The position numbers and the translations under genes are program-made. The notes under the pieces were generated by a model, which saw only the letters and a program-made list of their open reading frames with translations, had not been told where the DNA came from and ran no database searches. Source: Bacteroidales bacterium (GTDB taxonomy: Bacteria; Bacteroidota; Bacteroidia; Bacteroidales; F082). From it: DNA of 7,171 nt. Below are positions 5,192 to 7,171 of the stretch, piece by piece; positions within the stretch are counted from its first letter, which is position 1, and each line of letters starts with the position of its first letter. The stretch covers positions 1 through 7,171 of the forward strand of contig CAAGMM010000174.1 of assembly GCA_900771045.1 (NCBI GenBank), given 5' to 3'.

Positions 5192-6421
5192 ATGGAAAAC
5201 GGTTTTAACACAATTGAAGAAGCCATAGAAGAGCTCAGACAGGGCAGGATAATCATCGTCGTTGACGACCCGGACAGGGAAAACGAGGGCGACCTCATCT
5301 GCGCCGCACAATATGCCACGCTGCAGAACGTCAACTTTATGGCGTGTTACGGTAAAGGTCTGATCTGCATGCCGATGAGCAAGTCGTTGACACACAAGCT
5401 TAAACTTGAGCAGATGGTTCTCGAGAACACCGACAACCACTGCACGGCGTTCACGGTTTCAATCGACCATGTCGATACGACGACTGGCATTTCGGCTCTC
5501 GAACGCTCCGTCACGGCGATGAAGGCTGTCGAAGACGACGCGAAACCGGAAGACTTCAGACGGCCGGGGCACATGTTTCCGTTGGAGGCGCGCGAAGGCG
5601 GCGTGTTGAAGCGCGGCGGCCACACCGAGGCCACCGTTGACTTGATGCGCATCGCCGGCCTCAAGGAATGCGGCCTGTGCTGCGAAATCATGCGCGAAGA
5701 CGGCACTATGATGAGGACGACCGAACTCTTGGCTTTCGCGAAACGGCATAATATGAAGATCACGTCCATCGCCGACCTGATTAAATACCGGCGTCGCACG
5801 GAATCGCTTGTGGAACGCGTGAGCGAGGCCGATTTGCCCACTAAATACGGCACCTTCCGTGCAGTCGGGTTCATCGACAAAATCAGCGGCGAACATCATA
5901 TCGCACTCGTCAAGGGCGATGTCGGCGGCGACGAGCCCGTGTTGTGCAGGGTGCATTCGGAATGTCTTACCGGAGACGCCTTCGGCTCGCTGCGTTGCGA
6001 CTGCGGCGACCAGCTTCACGAGGCGATGAAACGCATCGAGGAAAACGGAAGAGGCGTGCTCCTTTATCTACGTCAGGAGGGAAGGGGCATCGGGCTGATG
6101 AACAAAATCAAGGCGTATAAGCTCCAAGACGAGGGAATGGACACCGTGGAGGCCAATATCGCACTCGGTTTTGCCGCCGACCTCCGCGACTACGGAACCG
6201 GAGCGGCCATCCTCGCCGAACTCGGAATACGCAAAATCATCGTTATGACGAACAACCCCACGAAAATAACGGGACTCAGCGGATATGGCATCGAAATCGT
6301 TGACAGACAGCCGATTGAGATGACATGCAACGAAAAAGACGCCTTCTACCTTTATACAAAATACAAGAAGATGGGGCATCTGCTGCATGTTAAGGAAATA
6401 TCAAATCAAAAAAATAAATAA
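5192..6421 (+). CDS. ribBA: Bifunctional 3,4-dihydroxy-2-butanone-4-phosphate synthase / GTP cyclohydrolase II
   Basis: A 409-residue fusion that starts both branches of the pathway. The N-terminal domain (about 5-205) converts ribulose 5-phosphate to dihydroxybutanone phosphate and formate. It carries the acidic metal-binding motif DDPDRENEGDL (25-35), GKGLICMPMS, HVDTTTGIS (93-101), RPGHMFPL (124-131) and GGHTEATVDL (142-151). The C-terminal GTP cyclohydrolase II domain (about 208-400) opens the GTP imidazole ring. The zinc cysteines are C258, C269 and C271 in HSECLTGDAFGSLRCDCGDQL. Further motifs are RQEGRGIGLMNKI (294-306), DTVEAN (317-322) and TNNPTKI (353-359). Both halves look intact, so the fusion should be fully bifunctional. 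It begins 10 bases after the ribE stop, with only a weak purine stretch before the ATG. Its length is typical of RibBA fusions. Confidence 0.97.
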   Translation: MENGFNTIEEAIEELRQGRIIIVVDDPDRENEGDLICAAQYATLQNVNFMACYGKGLICMPMSKSLTHKLKLEQMVLENTDNHCTAFTVSIDHVDTTTGISALERSVTAMKAVEDDAKPEDFRRPGHMFPLEAREGGVLKRGGHTEATVDLMRIAGLKECGLCCEIMREDGTMMRTTELLAFAKRHNMKITSIADLIKYRRRTESLVERVSEADLPTKYGTFRAVGFIDKISGEHHIALVKGDVGGDEPVLCRVHSECLTGDAFGSLRCDCGDQLHEAMKRIEENGRGVLLYLRQEGRGIGLMNKIKAYKLQDEGMDTVEANIALGFAADLRDYGTGAAILAELGIRKIIVMTNNPTKITGLSGYGIEIVDRQPIEMTCNEKDAFYLYTKYKKMGHLLHVKEISNQKNK

Positions 6422-6438
6422 CACAAAATCAGAGAGTT

Positions 6439-6900
6439 ATGAATATTATTGAAGGAAAACTTTTAGCTGAAGGTCAGAAAATCGCCATTGTTGCGGGAAG
6501 ATTCAACGAGATAATCACGAACAAACTTCTCGGCGGCGCCGTCGATGCCTTCAAACGCCACGGCGGAAACGAGGCCGACATCGACGTCGCATGGGTCCCG
6601 GGCGCGTTCGAGATGCCGATAGTCGCGAAAAAGATGGCCGAAAGCGGAAAATACGACGCCGTCGTCTGCCTCGGAGCCGTCATCAGGGGCGCGACAGCTC
6701 ATTTCGACATGGTGGCGAACGAGACGAGCAAAGGCATTGCCGCCGTCGGGCTTCAGACCGGCGTACCCGTGATTTTCGGTGTCCTCACGACCGACAACAT
6801 CGAGCAGGCCGTTGAACGTGCAGGCTCCAAGGCCGGAAACAAGGGCTTCGAAGCCGTGACGACAGCCATCGAGATGACGAACCTGATGAAACAATTATAG
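6439..6900 (+). CDS. ribH: 6,7-dimethyl-8-ribityllumazine synthase (riboflavin synthase beta chain)
   Basis: A 153-residue enzyme that condenses dihydroxybutanone phosphate with 5-amino-6-ribitylaminouracil to give lumazine, the substrate of RibE. Family members assemble into pentamers or 60-subunit capsids. The active-site motifs are in order: GRFNE (20-24), WVPGAFEMP (52-60), LGAVIRGATAHFD (78-90), VANETSKG (92-99) and FGVLTTDNIEQA (113-124). The key residues F22, H88 and R127 fall at the same numbers as in the Bacillus subtilis enzyme. The start is 17 bases after the ribBA stop and is preceded by CAGAGAG-type purines. With RibBA, RibD and RibE it completes the classical enzyme set except for the phosphatase. 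Pentameric or icosahedral assembly cannot be decided from the sequence. Confidence 0.97.
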   Translation: MNIIEGKLLAEGQKIAIVAGRFNEIITNKLLGGAVDAFKRHGGNEADIDVAWVPGAFEMPIVAKKMAESGKYDAVVCLGAVIRGATAHFDMVANETSKGIAAVGLQTGVPVIFGVLTTDNIEQAVERAGSKAGNKGFEAVTTAIEMTNLMKQL

Positions 6901-6915
6901 GCGGGTCTTACAATT

Positions 6916-7171
6916 ATGTCAGTCGATTTATCTGAAGTCTTAGTCGTCGGAGTGACTTCGCGCGCCCTGTTCGACCTCGAAGAGGAAAACGCCATCTTCG
7001 AACGCGACGGCGTGCGCAAATACCGTGAATATCAGGAGAAAAACCAAGATGTGCCTCTTGAAATGGGAACGGCTTTCTATCTCGTGAAAAGTCTTCTCGA
7101 ACTCAACAAACAGGCAAACAAAACGGTCGTCGAAATCGTCGTGATGTCGAGGAACAGCCCCGAGACGGGTA
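6916..7171 (+). CDS. Cytosolic 5'-nucleotidase family protein (NT5C1-like), N-terminal part, gene cut by window edge
   Basis: From ATG 6916 the frame is open to the right edge and gives 85 residues. I recognise the family bacterial 5'-nucleotidase / eukaryotic cytosolic 5'-nucleotidase 1 (Pfam 5-nucleotidase, PF06189) by VGVTSRALFDLEEENAIF (11-28), the RKYREYQEKN segment, PLEMGTAFYLVKSLLELN and VVMSRNSPETG near the cut end. The human NT5C1 enzymes have the equivalent SSRALF, EYVRYQLEHENEP and PGPAFPFVKAL stretches. Family members hydrolyse nucleoside 5'-monophosphates. The aspartate-containing catalytic motif usually lies further downstream and is not in the window. The gene starts 15 bases after ribH on the same strand with no terminator between, so it probably belongs to the rib transcript. 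There is no clear Shine-Dalgarno. The family call is confident; the substrate is unknown. Confidence 0.85.
   Translation, partial: MSVDLSEVLVVGVTSRALFDLEEENAIFERDGVRKYREYQEKNQDVPLEMGTAFYLVKSLLELNKQANKTVVEIVVMSRNSPETG

Noticed and set aside
5459..6019. A 186-codon minus-strand open frame opposite ribBA (and a similar one at 5347-5880).
   Set aside because: Both are mirror frames of conserved RibBA motifs, overlap each other in different frames and resemble no known protein.
3431..6900. Codon-usage evidence that the rib genes were recently acquired.
   Set aside because: A by-eye count gives AGG/AGA for roughly a third of Arg codons in ribD and ribBA against about a quarter in pnp; the difference is small and expression level could explain it.

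Overview
The window reads as ordinary chromosomal core sequence from a member of the Bacteroidota, most likely the Bacteroidales. Four things point there: a short primary sigma factor that starts MRQLKITKQ and lacks region 1.1, the linkage rpsO-pnp-rpoD, two sequences matching the Bacteroidetes -7 element TAnnTTTG in a very A+T-rich spacer, and mostly weak Shine-Dalgarno sequences. The genus cannot be read from the sequence. I found no mobile element, CRISPR array, tRNA, rRNA or recombination site.

Left part, minus strand (3208 down to 1): a promoter-like site, then rpsO (ribosomal protein S15), a 107-base spacer holding a long imperfect hairpin, pnp (polynucleotide phosphorylase), a 27-base spacer, and the first 172 codons of rpoD, which runs off the left edge. 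This group combines a ribosomal protein, a 3'-5' exoribonuclease and the main sigma factor. The spacer hairpin sits where E. coli has the RNase III-cut hairpin that controls pnp.

Centre (about 3173-3430): a divergent control region. It holds back-to-back promoter candidates with an 18-base dyad between them, then an FMN riboswitch (RFN element) reading rightward, then a short expression platform with the ribD ribosome-binding site.

Right part, plus strand (3431-7171): ribD, ribE, ribBA and ribH, all intact and tightly packed, encode every classical riboflavin-pathway enzyme apart from the phosphatase. RibBA opens both branches (GTP and ribulose 5-phosphate), RibD deaminates and reduces the pyrimidine intermediate, RibH makes lumazine and RibE makes riboflavin. 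Fifteen bases after ribH a cytosolic 5'-nucleotidase-family gene begins and runs off the right edge. It is a candidate for the dephosphorylation step that the four rib genes do not supply.

No wholly new system is visible. The points most worth checking are the pnp leader hairpin, the nucleotidase next to ribH, the way the riboswitch may control ribD translation, and the compact divergent promoter with its dyad.
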